Part shown: in pieces, positions 25,343-33,812 of the stretch
How positions within the stretch are numbered: position 1 is the first letter of the stretch
Layout: each line of letters opens with the position of its first letter
DNA from: Leptofilum sp041748655
Lineage (GTDB): Bacteria > Chloroflexota > Anaerolineae > Promineifilales > Promineifilaceae
Assembly (NCBI GenBank): GCA_041748655.1
Contig: JBGTCV010000107.1
Location: forward strand, 1 to 64,000
Direction of reading: 5' to 3'
Length of the DNA stretch: 64,000 bases
The notes under the pieces: generated by a model
Database searches by the model: none
What the model was told of the DNA's origin: nothing
Seen by the model: the letters and a program-made list of their open reading frames with translations, nothing else
Made by a program: the position numbers and the translations under genes

Positions 25343-27202
25343 TTACGGCGGGGTCATGGCGCAGCGGAAGCCTAAATTGGCCCGGGCGACGCTGGGATCG
25401 AACGAGGTGCGGGCCACGACCCGCAGCTCCTCGGCCGAGGAGAGAAAGGAGCCGCCCCGGATGACCTTAAACGCCCCGTCGGGCGGCCCTAATGGATTGG
25501 TATCGGTGCTGTTTCGGTAGTAGCGGAAGTCGTACCAGTCGCTGACCCACTCCATGACGTTGCCTGCCATATCATACGCGCCGATGGGGGAACGGCCGTC
25601 TAGATAGCTGCCCACCGGAGCCGTATCCCGATGTCCATCGTTAACGCTGCTGTCGCGCGCTTCCCGCGAACAGCCCACGTCGCAATAATTCACCTTTGTG
25701 CCGTCAAACGCATCTCCCCACGGGTAGCGCAGCACAATTGCCTGCACCGGATCAAAGCCAGCGGCCATCTCCCACTCCGCTTCTGAAGGCAGCCGCCCGC
25801 CGCGCCAGCTGCAAAAAGCCTCGGCACTGTACCAGGATACATGAACAACGGGGTAATCGTTGTAGGCGGGGTCGCCGTAGTAACTTGGGTGAAAGGTGGC
25901 TGAACTGCGGGATGGTGAGTTACAAGCGCCCGCCGCCACGCATTGGGCATACTGCCCGTTGGTCACTTCCGTTTCATCAATGAAAAAAGAATCCATTCGC
26001 ACCAGGTGAGACGGCCGTTCATCCGTTTCCCCCTCATCTGTGCCCATGCGGAACAGCCCGCCCGGCATAAAGACCATCCGCGCCCCTGTGTCGGTGATGA
26101 AAGGTTCCGGGCTGGGCGTGGGCGGCAAAGTGGGTGCGGGCAGCGGCGAAGGGGTGGGGGCCAGCGCCGTCAGGGCCGCCACAATGGCCGATTCCAGCGT
26201 GGCGGTCGCTTCTGCCTGAGCCACCTCATCCTCACCCCCCAGACCGGTGAGGGTGAAGAGGGTGCCAAATAGCAGTACCAGCAGCAGCAAGCCCGCCAGA
26301 CCCATAATGGTGCGCTGCTCAATTTGCTTGCGGGTGCGGGGGGAGATGCGGGGCGGAGCGGGGCTGCCCAGCTGGCGTGCGGGGCTGCGCTTTGGCTCCG
26401 GCGTTGATTCTGGCTGGCTGTCTGGTTTGCTGGCAGATTTGGTCAGCGCGTTGGCGAATGATTCGGCCGTTTCATAGCGAGCATCCGGCCGCAGCGACAG
26501 GGCACGGTTGGCTACCAGCGACAGGTAAGGAGGCACGTCTGGGTTCACTTCTCGCGCCGGGATCAAGTCAGACAGGCCAGTTTCCCGGTTGAGGGCACGG
26601 GGGGGCACCTGATTGGTGAGCAAGGTGTAGAGGGTGGCCCCCAGGCTGTAAATATCGCTGGCAGGGGAGACGTCCAGCTGGGCCTGCTGCTCTGGCGAGC
26701 CATATCCTTTGCTGTGCAGATGCACCCCCAGCTCCGGTAGGCCGCTGTCTACCAGAAACACGGTGCCTTCTGGCGTAATGCGGATATTGGCGGGCTTAAT
26801 ATTGAGGTGCAGCTGCCCTTTTTGGTGCAGATAGCTCAGCGGTTGGCAGGCGGCTTGCAGCCATTCGATGATGCGGTGGGTGGGGAGACGGCCGTATTGC
26901 TCTAACAAGCTCTGCAAATCTACCCCGTCTACATACTGGCTCACCAAATATTGGCCATGCTCCTCAAGTGCAAAATGGTCCAGCACCTGGGGAAGCTGCG
27001 GGTGAGACAGCTCGCTCAGGCGGCGGGCTTCCTTGCGAAACAACCGCTGCATCTCTACCGAGCTGTCCCGGTACTCCTTCACCGCCACGTCCTGGTTATC
27101 CACCACGTCCCGCGCCCGGTAGGTGACGCCATACTGCCCTTCAGCCAGCAGGCTCAGAATGCGATACCGTTTGTTGAGAAGCTCACCCGGATAAAATGGC
27201 AT
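25343..27202 (-). CDS. Ser/Thr kinase-like domain fused to FGE/sulfatase-modifying domain
   Basis: 619 residues. Kinase fold at 10-260 with Lys42 (VAVKEY) and a complete C-lobe, but the catalytic loop reads HLNIKPAN (132-139), so the HRD aspartate is Asn134, and DFG is DSG (152-154). A low-complexity linker and one membrane helix (about 290-315) follow, then an FGE-sulfatase domain (about 365-619) with MVFMPGGLFRMG, DETEVTNGQYAQC, NDYPVVHVSWYSAEAF, LPSEAEWEMAA and RGGSF, outside the membrane by topology. The FGE part resembles formylglycine-generating and ergothioneine/hercynine-type folds. The kinase may be inactive or weak. The gene overlaps the pyrophosphatase stop by one base (TAATG). Confidence 0.9.
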   Translation of the reverse strand: MPFYPGELLNKRYRILSLLAEGQYGVTYRARDVVDNQDVAVKEYRDSSVEMQRLFRKEARRLSELSHPQLPQVLDHFALEEHGQYLVSQYVDGVDLQSLLEQYGRLPTHRIIEWLQAACQPLSYLHQKGQLHLNIKPANIRITPEGTVFLVDSGLPELGVHLHSKGYGSPEQQAQLDVSPASDIYSLGATLYTLLTNQVPPRALNRETGLSDLIPAREVNPDVPPYLSLVANRALSLRPDARYETAESFANALTKSASKPDSQPESTPEPKRSPARQLGSPAPPRISPRTRKQIEQRTIMGLAGLLLLVLLFGTLFTLTGLGGEDEVAQAEATATLESAIVAALTALAPTPSPLPAPTLPPTPSPEPFITDTGARMVFMPGGLFRMGTDEGETDERPSHLVRMDSFFIDETEVTNGQYAQCVAAGACNSPSRSSATFHPSYYGDPAYNDYPVVHVSWYSAEAFCSWRGGRLPSEAEWEMAAGFDPVQAIVLRYPWGDAFDGTKVNYCDVGCSREARDSSVNDGHRDTAPVGSYLDGRSPIGAYDMAGNVMEWVSDWYDFRYYRNSTDTNPLGPPDGAFKVIRGGSFLSSAEELRVVARTSFDPSVARANLGFRCAMTPP

Positions 27203-27561
27203 TACTTTTTGCGTAGAATGATTGATTCAAAATATTGTTCCTGAAACCAGGTCTGGGCTTTAATCTGTTCATCCGTGGCCGTTTGACCGGGCGGAACAAG
27301 CACCAGCTTGTCGTCATTATCGTTCAGGCGGTGGATAACGGCAATACACTCCCCGGTAAAACTGGGCAGCGGTTCGGTGATATTTAGCACATACACATCT
27401 AACTCGTCGCCATCGGGCGCGGGTACGCCGGGCAGATAGCCGTAGTTGATGGGGTAGATAAAGTGCCACGTCGGGTGTTGGGAATGGCAAGGGCGGTCGA
27501 TAACGGCCGTTACCATCTGCCCCAAAAAAGAGGTGGCGGGTGGGTAACCGGTGTGCTTCAT
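27202..27561 (-). CDS. Inorganic pyrophosphatase-family protein, short form
   Basis: 119 residues, against about 170 for E. coli Ppa. It retains the signature YPINYGYLPGVPAPDGDELDVYVL, with the metal-binding Asp residues, and VIDRPCHSQHP before it, but has little N-terminal region. Short soluble family-I pyrophosphatase homologues exist in other bacteria. It hydrolyses PPi if active. It sits between the SLC13 permease gene and the kinase-FGE gene on the same strand, with tight spacing on both sides (9 and -1 bases). Confidence 0.8.
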   Translation of the reverse strand: MKHTGYPPATSFLGQMVTAVIDRPCHSQHPTWHFIYPINYGYLPGVPAPDGDELDVYVLNITEPLPSFTGECIAVIHRLNDNDDKLVLVPPGQTATDEQIKAQTWFQEQYFESIILRKK

Positions 27562-27570
27562 ACGCTTTTT

Positions 27571-29343
27571 TTAATACAGGGGAAAGAATCTGGTAATTAG
27601 CGGCAGGGCAACGATGGCAATGATAATTTCCAGCAGCAGCCCCATCCGCCAATAATCTCCAAATTGATACCCGCCAGGTCCCATCACCAGCGTGTTCGAT
27701 TGGTGCCCGATTGGCGTCAGGAAGGCGCATGAGGCGCCAATGGCCACGCACATTAAAAATGGATCGGCTGAAGCGCCCATCCCCTCGGCAATGGTTATCG
27801 CAATAGGGGCCATTAAAACGGCCGCTGCCGCATTGTTCACTAAATCAGACAAAAACATCGTGCCAACCAGGACGATTGCCAGGGTGATCATAGGTGCAAC
27901 CCCCGCTGATATATTCAAAACCTGCCGGGCAATTAAATCCGCCCCGCCGCTCACTTCCAACGCCTGGCCTACGGGAATCATTGCCCCCAGCAAAACAATA
28001 ATCGGCCAATCGATGCTGTCATACGCCTCGGTGAGGGTGATTAAGTTGGTCAGCAGCATGGCCACAGCCGCGCCAATGAAGGTGACCTGAACCGGCAGCA
28101 GGCCCACCGCTGCGATCAGCATGGCGGCTCCAAAAATGGCCACCGATAAAAATAGACGGCGTGGCCGCCCCAAATGTAAGCCACGTTCTGCCAGAGGCAA
28201 ACAGCCCAGGCTGGCTAACGCTTCTGTGAAGGTGTTGGTTGTCCCTTGCAGCAGCAGCACGTCTCCGGCTCGAAAGCGCACCCCAATTAACCGCGCCTGC
28301 AACCGAACCCCATGTCGGGCAACTGCCAGCAGGTTTAGGCCATACTGCCAGCGCAAATTTAAACTGCGAACGGTTTTACCCACCATGCGGGAACCTGGCC
28401 TGACAACCGCTTCTATAATGCTGATTGCGCTGGATTGCAGCACATCTTCCCCAAGCGCTTTGCTGCCAACCAGCTCTAGCTTTAGCGAGCTGGTCAGGTT
28501 TTTTAAATCTTCAGAGTTTGCTTCCACAATGAGGATATCCCCCACGCGCAAAATCTCGAAGCTGGAGGGCGCAGGCAGGCGCTGCTTGCCGCGCACCAGG
28601 CTCACCACAATAATTTCCTTGTCTGGCTGGTGTAGAGCACGTAACGGCTGTCCCACCAATTCCGACTCTTCAGAAATTCTCACCTCAGTAATGTAATTTT
28701 CAATCTGGAAAATATCTTCACGAGAGGCTTGCCCTTTGCGCTGCGGCACCAGCTGCCAGCCGACGAGAACGATAAAAAGCCCGCCAGCTATCGCCACACC
28801 CAACCCCACCGGGGTAAAGTCAAACATGCGAAAAGGTTCCAGGCCATGCTGCGCCCGAAAAGTGGCCACAATGATGTTGGGTGGGGTGCCAATCAGGGTG
28901 ATGAGACCACCCAGCAGGGAGCCAAAGGCCAAGGGCATGAGCAAGGCAGAAGGGGAACGGCCGCTTTGCCGACTCATGCGAATGGCCACCGGCATCAATA
29001 AAGCCAAAGCGCCCACATTATTCATAAACGCCGAAAAAAGCATCACCAGGGCTGTCAGCGAGGCTAACTGAGCGCCGGGGCGGTCAGTGACCTGCGATAG
29101 TTTTTGGGCAATCACATCCACAATGCCCGCGTTTAGCAAACCACGACTGACGACGAAAACGGCCGTTACCGTAATCACCGCCGGATGACCAAACCCGGCA
29201 AACGCATCCCCACCAGGGATGATGCCGGTAATGGTTACCGCCAGCAGCGCCAGTAAAGCAACAACGTCATACCGCCATCGGCCCCAGACGAATAAAACCA
29301 GTGTGCCAAATAGAACGATAAAAACAATGATTTGATCAAGCAC
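27571..29343 (-). CDS. SLC13-family permease with two TrkA-C domains
   Basis: 590 residues from GTG 29343, which has GGGAGGA eight bases upstream; the ATG at 29385 would add 14 residues without a ribosome site. Two membrane halves (about 1-195 and 400-590) flank two RCK_C/TrkA-C domains (about 205-395; ESELVGQPLRALHQ and GSRMVGKTVRSLNLRW). GTPPNIIVATF in the first half and NTLVMGPGGYQFGDY in the last helices are typical of the DASS/SLC13 sodium-coupled anion carriers. The substrate (sulfate, dicarboxylate or other) cannot be told. Low density of ACGGCCGT compared with neighbours. Confidence 0.88.
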   Translation of the reverse strand: MLDQIIVFIVLFGTLVLFVWGRWRYDVVALLALLAVTITGIIPGGDAFAGFGHPAVITVTAVFVVSRGLLNAGIVDVIAQKLSQVTDRPGAQLASLTALVMLFSAFMNNVGALALLMPVAIRMSRQSGRSPSALLMPLAFGSLLGGLITLIGTPPNIIVATFRAQHGLEPFRMFDFTPVGLGVAIAGGLFIVLVGWQLVPQRKGQASREDIFQIENYITEVRISEESELVGQPLRALHQPDKEIIVVSLVRGKQRLPAPSSFEILRVGDILIVEANSEDLKNLTSSLKLELVGSKALGEDVLQSSAISIIEAVVRPGSRMVGKTVRSLNLRWQYGLNLLAVARHGVRLQARLIGVRFRAGDVLLLQGTTNTFTEALASLGCLPLAERGLHLGRPRRLFLSVAIFGAAMLIAAVGLLPVQVTFIGAAVAMLLTNLITLTEAYDSIDWPIIVLLGAMIPVGQALEVSGGADLIARQVLNISAGVAPMITLAIVLVGTMFLSDLVNNAAAAVLMAPIAITIAEGMGASADPFLMCVAIGASCAFLTPIGHQSNTLVMGPGGYQFGDYWRMGLLLEIIIAIVALPLITRFFPLY

Positions 29344-29443
29344 TTGTATCCTCCCGGTTGAATACTGCCGCCTTTCATCTAGCAACCTTGTTCAAGAGAA
29401 TCCAGCCTCAGATATTACCATCACTTACATCAAATGCTCCCCT

Positions 29444-31594
29444 TTAACTGTTCAATACAATCACCGGGCAGGGTGCATTCTTCAGAATGCGTTCTACACG
29501 CGGCCCCAGAAACAGCCGCTCCGACCCAGGCCGAACATCCGTCCCTAGAATGATCAGGTCAATAGCATGTTCCCTGACCCGGTTCAAGATAATAGTCTCC
29601 ACATCTGTGCCTACCTGAATATCGGCTGAGGTATGTACATTTTGTGATTTGCCCAGCTCACACAGCTCTCTTACCATCTCCTGGCCAACTTCCAGCTGCT
29701 TCTCAAACATGGTACCATCGGCATCCAGAAAATACCGGCTGGTGTTGTCAATCACCACATGCATGATTTGCACATCATCACTTTCATCAGTTGCCAGGGC
29801 AAAAGCCAATTCCGCCGCATTTCGCGCTGCCTGGCTGCCATTGGTGGGTACCAGAATCCGTTTGGGATTCCAATCTGGCTGTACCCGCTGCCCTTGAACC
29901 ACAATGGTGGGGCAGGGTGCCATACGGACCAGGTAATCTACCAGCGGCGTAAAAACGACATTGGAACTTTGGCTATCTTCTGAGGCACCAAAGACCAGCA
30001 GATCATAATCTTTATGGGCTTCATCCAATATAACTTGGGAAGCGTTTTCTGCCTCCAGCACCTTAGACCGCACTTCTTTTTGGGAAAAGAGCCGTGACAG
30101 CTCTTTTAGAAAGGCAGTTCCGGCAGCGCGTTTGCCCACTTTCGCCACGGTGAGCAGCGTCAGGGAGAGATTTGTTTTGGCCGCTATCTTCTCCAGCACG
30201 TGGGCTTCAATGGTTTGTACCGCGCTGCCTGCTATTTCCCGCTGGCGCACGGGCAAAAGGACACGATGCATATTGGCCACCAGGCTGCCTATCGCTAATT
30301 CTTCCTGGCGCAGCCGCTTTGTCTCCTCTTCGCTTGGTTGGATACGTTTTAGCACCCAGCGTAAGGCTGAGGGGGCCATAAGGGAGGTAGTCATTGCCAT
30401 CACTACAATGATTGAGAACATATCTTGGGCCAGGATGCCCAGATTTAAGCCAATAGTAGCGATGATAATTTCCATTGCGCCACGAGCATTTAGCGCCGCC
30501 CCAAAGCCTAAAGCTGTCCAGTGATCACGCCCACCAAGCAAACGAGAGCCAAGGTAGGTGCCGACAACTTTGCCAAAAACTGCTACAAAAATGACTAACA
30601 AGGCAATGCTAATCAAAGTTGGGTCTGTTAGGCTGAGTAAATTGACTTTTAATCCAGCAACAGCAAAGAAAATGGGTGCAAACACAGCCAAAGTGATGCT
30701 TTCTAGCTTATGTATGACAGCTCGGGGTAGACGAGGCATTTGCCCAAATAAAATACCTACCACAAATGCGCCAAACAATGCCTCTAAACCGATAGCCTGC
30801 GTAATTGCTCCCCAGGCAAAGGTGAGTACAACAATGAGCGTCAAGACACGGTCCGAGCTGGTTGCTTTTTCCTGAACAAAGTCCAGCGCTTTTTTTACAA
30901 ACCAGCGCCCTACGGTAAAGCTTAAAAGAATGAAGGCAAGCACACTGCCAATAGATTGCGCAATTCCCAGGGCCGTAGCACCCTCTCCACTGGCTAATCC
31001 GATGATGATGGAGAGTAAAATCCAGGCTGTTGTGTCATCTACCATACCCGCAGCAATAATGGTTTGTCCAATATCTCTTCGCAATAAATTCAAGTCGATG
31101 AGCACTTTGGCAATAACCGGAATAGCTGAAATAGACATGGCTGCTGCCACGAAAAGAGCAAACACCAGACGTTCATTTGGATTACCCAGTAAGAAATCTG
31201 GCAAATAAAGACCCAGAATAAAACCGGTTAGAAAAGGGAGTATCAATCCACCGGATGCGGCTGACAAGGCTGTTCGTGCGTGTCTGCGAATCAGGGCTAT
31301 ATCTGTTTCCAGACCAGTGATGAGCAGCAAAAACATAACACCGACGAGGCTGACAACTTCGAGAAGATAACCCTGTACGGCCGTTTGCGGCACGATCCAC
31401 TGCCCGACGGACGGAATGAGGCTGCTTAAAAATGAAGGGCCGAGCACAATACCGGCCAGAATTTCCCCCACAACAGTGGGCTGCCCCAACCGTTGGGCCA
31501 CTTCGCCCAGCGCTCGGGCGGTAAAAAGAAGAATTGCTAATTGCACAACCAGTACCAAAACGTCGTGGTGTGAGGCTGCTGTAAATACATCCAT
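29444..31594 (-). CDS. CPA2-type cation:proton antiporter with two universal-stress domains
   Basis: 716 residues. The first 410 are a Na+/H+ exchanger domain (12 or so helices) with GEILAGIVLGPSFL, AAMSISAIPVIAKVL, VDDTTAWILLS and LNARGAMEIIIA. Two UspA-like domains follow (about 440-575, 580-716), the second with LVPTNGSQAARNAAELAFALA and IILGTDVRPGSERLFLGP, an ATP-binding-type G-x-G-x9-G(S/T) pattern. AAGGAG lies seven bases before ATG 31594. The Usp domains probably sense nucleotide or stress state. No ACGGCCGT for 2.2 kb except near the 5' end. Confidence 0.9.
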   Translation of the reverse strand: MDVFTAASHHDVLVLVVQLAILLFTARALGEVAQRLGQPTVVGEILAGIVLGPSFLSSLIPSVGQWIVPQTAVQGYLLEVVSLVGVMFLLLITGLETDIALIRRHARTALSAASGGLILPFLTGFILGLYLPDFLLGNPNERLVFALFVAAAMSISAIPVIAKVLIDLNLLRRDIGQTIIAAGMVDDTTAWILLSIIIGLASGEGATALGIAQSIGSVLAFILLSFTVGRWFVKKALDFVQEKATSSDRVLTLIVVLTFAWGAITQAIGLEALFGAFVVGILFGQMPRLPRAVIHKLESITLAVFAPIFFAVAGLKVNLLSLTDPTLISIALLVIFVAVFGKVVGTYLGSRLLGGRDHWTALGFGAALNARGAMEIIIATIGLNLGILAQDMFSIIVVMAMTTSLMAPSALRWVLKRIQPSEEETKRLRQEELAIGSLVANMHRVLLPVRQREIAGSAVQTIEAHVLEKIAAKTNLSLTLLTVAKVGKRAAGTAFLKELSRLFSQKEVRSKVLEAENASQVILDEAHKDYDLLVFGASEDSQSSNVVFTPLVDYLVRMAPCPTIVVQGQRVQPDWNPKRILVPTNGSQAARNAAELAFALATDESDDVQIMHVVIDNTSRYFLDADGTMFEKQLEVGQEMVRELCELGKSQNVHTSADIQVGTDVETIILNRVREHAIDLIILGTDVRPGSERLFLGPRVERILKNAPCPVIVLNS

Positions 31595-31703
31595 AAAATC
31601 GCTCCTTCTGACGATGATTCATTTGACGTAGGTAGTCCAGGAAAAACCCGCAGATTTTTGTAAAACCACGCATTTTCTTTCTGGATTTCTTTGTCATTTT
31701 TGT

Positions 31704-31719
31704 ATAAGCCGTGGCTTAT
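31704..31719. promoter_or_regulatory. Dyad upstream of the antiporter gene
   Basis: ATAAGCC-GT-GGCTTAT, 7-base arms and a 2-base centre, 110 bases before the antiporter start. The 31595-31854 gap otherwise holds no convincing gene; a TTGACT on the minus strand near 31757-31762 with a weak box 17 bases on might be its promoter. Confidence 0.4.
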
Positions 31720-31854
31720 TTCTGATTAGGCCACTTTTTAATTTGAATTTTTTGCGGCTGAGTCAAGTATGGGTGTGGGTTTTGAACAAGTTGTATAGGT
31801 ACATTTCAAGGCTATCACAAGACATCTGGTTTAGCGAATGCATTTAGCAGAAGC

Positions 31855-33720
31855 TTATACTTTATTGTGGCCGTTTTCTTTAAAGTAATCCAGCAGAAGC
31901 AGGTGAACAAACATGTAGCCGCCGCCCACTTTGCGCAGCAGATTGCGCTCGGCGGCGTAATCTAGAAAGTGGATATAATCGGCGGGGGCCAGCTGGTGCT
32001 GGGCCAAAATGCGGCCGAGCTGCCGCTGCTGCAAGGCGGCCAGGCCGCCATAAGCCAACCCGGCCGAAACGCCGAGATAAAGGCTGGCTCCCAGACCAAC
32101 CGGCAGCGCGGTTTGCCAGGTGAGAGGCAGGTTGAGCCAGTTGGCTATTAGCCAGCCCAGCCCCAGGGCAACGGCCGTTGCCACTCCCGTTACGATGCCT
32201 ACCAAACGGCCGTTTTGTCTTGATCGCACAAAACCCTGACCCGGCGTGGTGCGCAGCTTCATCTCGTCCCGCTCCAGCGCATGGGCCACCGTCTGGCTAA
32301 GCAGCCCGATGATAGCTAACAGGAAGATCCAGGCACCGGAAACGGCCGTTCCCAACCCAGACCCTGCCAGCCAGACCAATCCGCCCAGCCCCGCACCGCC
32401 CACCGTGCCCAAACCACCCCCCAGCAGCGCCCGTGGCCAGCGCCAGTTCAGCGTCTCCACTGTTTCTATGCGGAACCAGGAGACCCGCGCCCAGACCAGG
32501 AGCAGCCGGAAAAAGGCCAGCAGTCCCCCCGTCGCCAGCCCCACCGCCGTACCCGCCAGCAAGGCACGCCAATCGCCCACCGCCAGACCCACCAGCCCCG
32601 CCAGCAGGCCAATCAGCACAAACAACCCCGCCAACCGATAGCGCAGCCCGTCGGCAAACTGGCGCTGCTGGTCACGAGGCAGCCAGTTCGGCTGTAATCC
32701 TTCCAAAAAGAAGATCGTCTGGTTGAATTGGGACATTTTTTGGGCCAGCCAGGCCAGCCACTGCACGGTCTGTTCCGGCTCATACAGCGCTTCACCACCG
32801 CGATACCGCACCATGCGCTCTACGTAGACATCAAACAGCAGGGTGCGCCCCATTTTGCGGTCCCCCAGCGACAGCGCCACCTGCTCTGGCATCCGGTAAT
32901 AGGCCAGGGTCATCATGCTGAGCATGAGGGGGGATTCCGCCAGCTCGCGCAGCGTCATATCCGTTTGCAGCGCCGCCCGCAGCCCGGCCAGGCGCGGCCC
33001 CATGCTGCCCAAATAGTGGTCGATCTGCTCTAGCGACAGCGGCTGGAGCACAATTGCCTGGGCCAGATTGAGCCGGGTGGCCAACGCCTCGTAATCCTTG
33101 ATGCGGCAGGTGACGACGGTGGGCAGACGCATGTACCGCTGGCGGAACTGGTTGATGGCGTGGGCGCATGGGATGCGCTGTTCCAACTCTACCTCATCCA
33201 ACCCGTCCAGCAGGGGGAGGAGTTCGCCGTTTTTTAGCCACGCCTGCCCCAGGCGGCGCGGCACTTCGTACCGGGTGGCCAATTCGTTGACCATCCAGTC
33301 GCCCAGGGGCAGGCTGCCCGCCCAGCTGGCCAGGCTAAACACCACCGGGATGGGATGACGGCCGTCCATCTCGGCCCGCAGCAATAAATCGCTGACGAGC
33401 TGCAAGAGGACGGTGGTTTTGCCTGCGCCCGGCTCGCCCATGATGAGCAGGGTGCCTTCGGCCTCGTCGTAGACGCTGGTGATGGAGGTGCCCAGCGGCA
33501 AGGGGGTGTCGAACAGTTCGCCGGGCAGCAGATTTTCTGGCTGCTGCCAATCGGCCAAGGCGCTGCTGGCGACGGCATTGGCAACTGCGTTGCTGCGGTA
33601 GGTCATGGCCAGGTCGATCATCTCGGCCCCATGCAAGGATTCTTGCAGCACGCCCACGAGCCAATAGGTTTTGACGCGCTGGAGCATGACGTGGCGGTTG
33701 TGGTTGGTTGGTGCTTCCAT
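31855..33720 (-). CDS. NACHT-domain ATPase with membrane C-terminus
   Basis: 621 residues from ATG 33720. A longer frame to 34035 only reads through a repeat and the antisense of the next gene. NACHT: Walker A GEPGAGKTT (95-103), Walker B LLPLLDGLDEV (167-177), VVTCRIKDYEAL sensor region, then a winged-helix-like region. The 335-530 stretch holds about six hydrophobic segments rich in Gly/Leu, and the end carries HFLDYAAERNLLRKVGGGY. STAND ATPases of this build (NACHT + helices) occur in cyanobacteria and Chloroflexota; some relatives act in phage defence but no effector domain is seen here. Confidence 0.85.
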   Translation of the reverse strand: MEAPTNHNRHVMLQRVKTYWLVGVLQESLHGAEMIDLAMTYRSNAVANAVASSALADWQQPENLLPGELFDTPLPLGTSITSVYDEAEGTLLIMGEPGAGKTTVLLQLVSDLLLRAEMDGRHPIPVVFSLASWAGSLPLGDWMVNELATRYEVPRRLGQAWLKNGELLPLLDGLDEVELEQRIPCAHAINQFRQRYMRLPTVVTCRIKDYEALATRLNLAQAIVLQPLSLEQIDHYLGSMGPRLAGLRAALQTDMTLRELAESPLMLSMMTLAYYRMPEQVALSLGDRKMGRTLLFDVYVERMVRYRGGEALYEPEQTVQWLAWLAQKMSQFNQTIFFLEGLQPNWLPRDQQRQFADGLRYRLAGLFVLIGLLAGLVGLAVGDWRALLAGTAVGLATGGLLAFFRLLLVWARVSWFRIETVETLNWRWPRALLGGGLGTVGGAGLGGLVWLAGSGLGTAVSGAWIFLLAIIGLLSQTVAHALERDEMKLRTTPGQGFVRSRQNGRLVGIVTGVATAVALGLGWLIANWLNLPLTWQTALPVGLGASLYLGVSAGLAYGGLAALQQRQLGRILAQHQLAPADYIHFLDYAAERNLLRKVGGGYMFVHLLLLDYFKENGHNKV

Positions 33721-33727
33721 AAGAATT

Positions 33728-33812
33728 GACCCCCTCCCTGGCCCTCCCCCTGCAAGGGGGAGGGAATCTGGCTCCCTCTCCCTCTCAGGGAGAGGGTTGG
33801 GGTGAGGGTAAA
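33728..33812. repeat. G-rich/C-rich intergenic repeat, copy 3 (extended)
   Basis: GACCCCCTCCCTGGCC, CCTCCCCCTGCAAGGGGGAGGG, CTCCCTCTCCCTCTCAGGG, AGAGGGTTGGGGTGAGGG: a double version of the unit at 2698 and 18542, between the amidohydrolase stop and the NACHT start. Confidence 0.85.

Noticed and set aside
31182..31697. 171-codon frame over the start of the antiporter gene
   Set aside because: It begins without a ribosome site and overlaps the 5' 410 bases of a clear antiporter gene in another frame.
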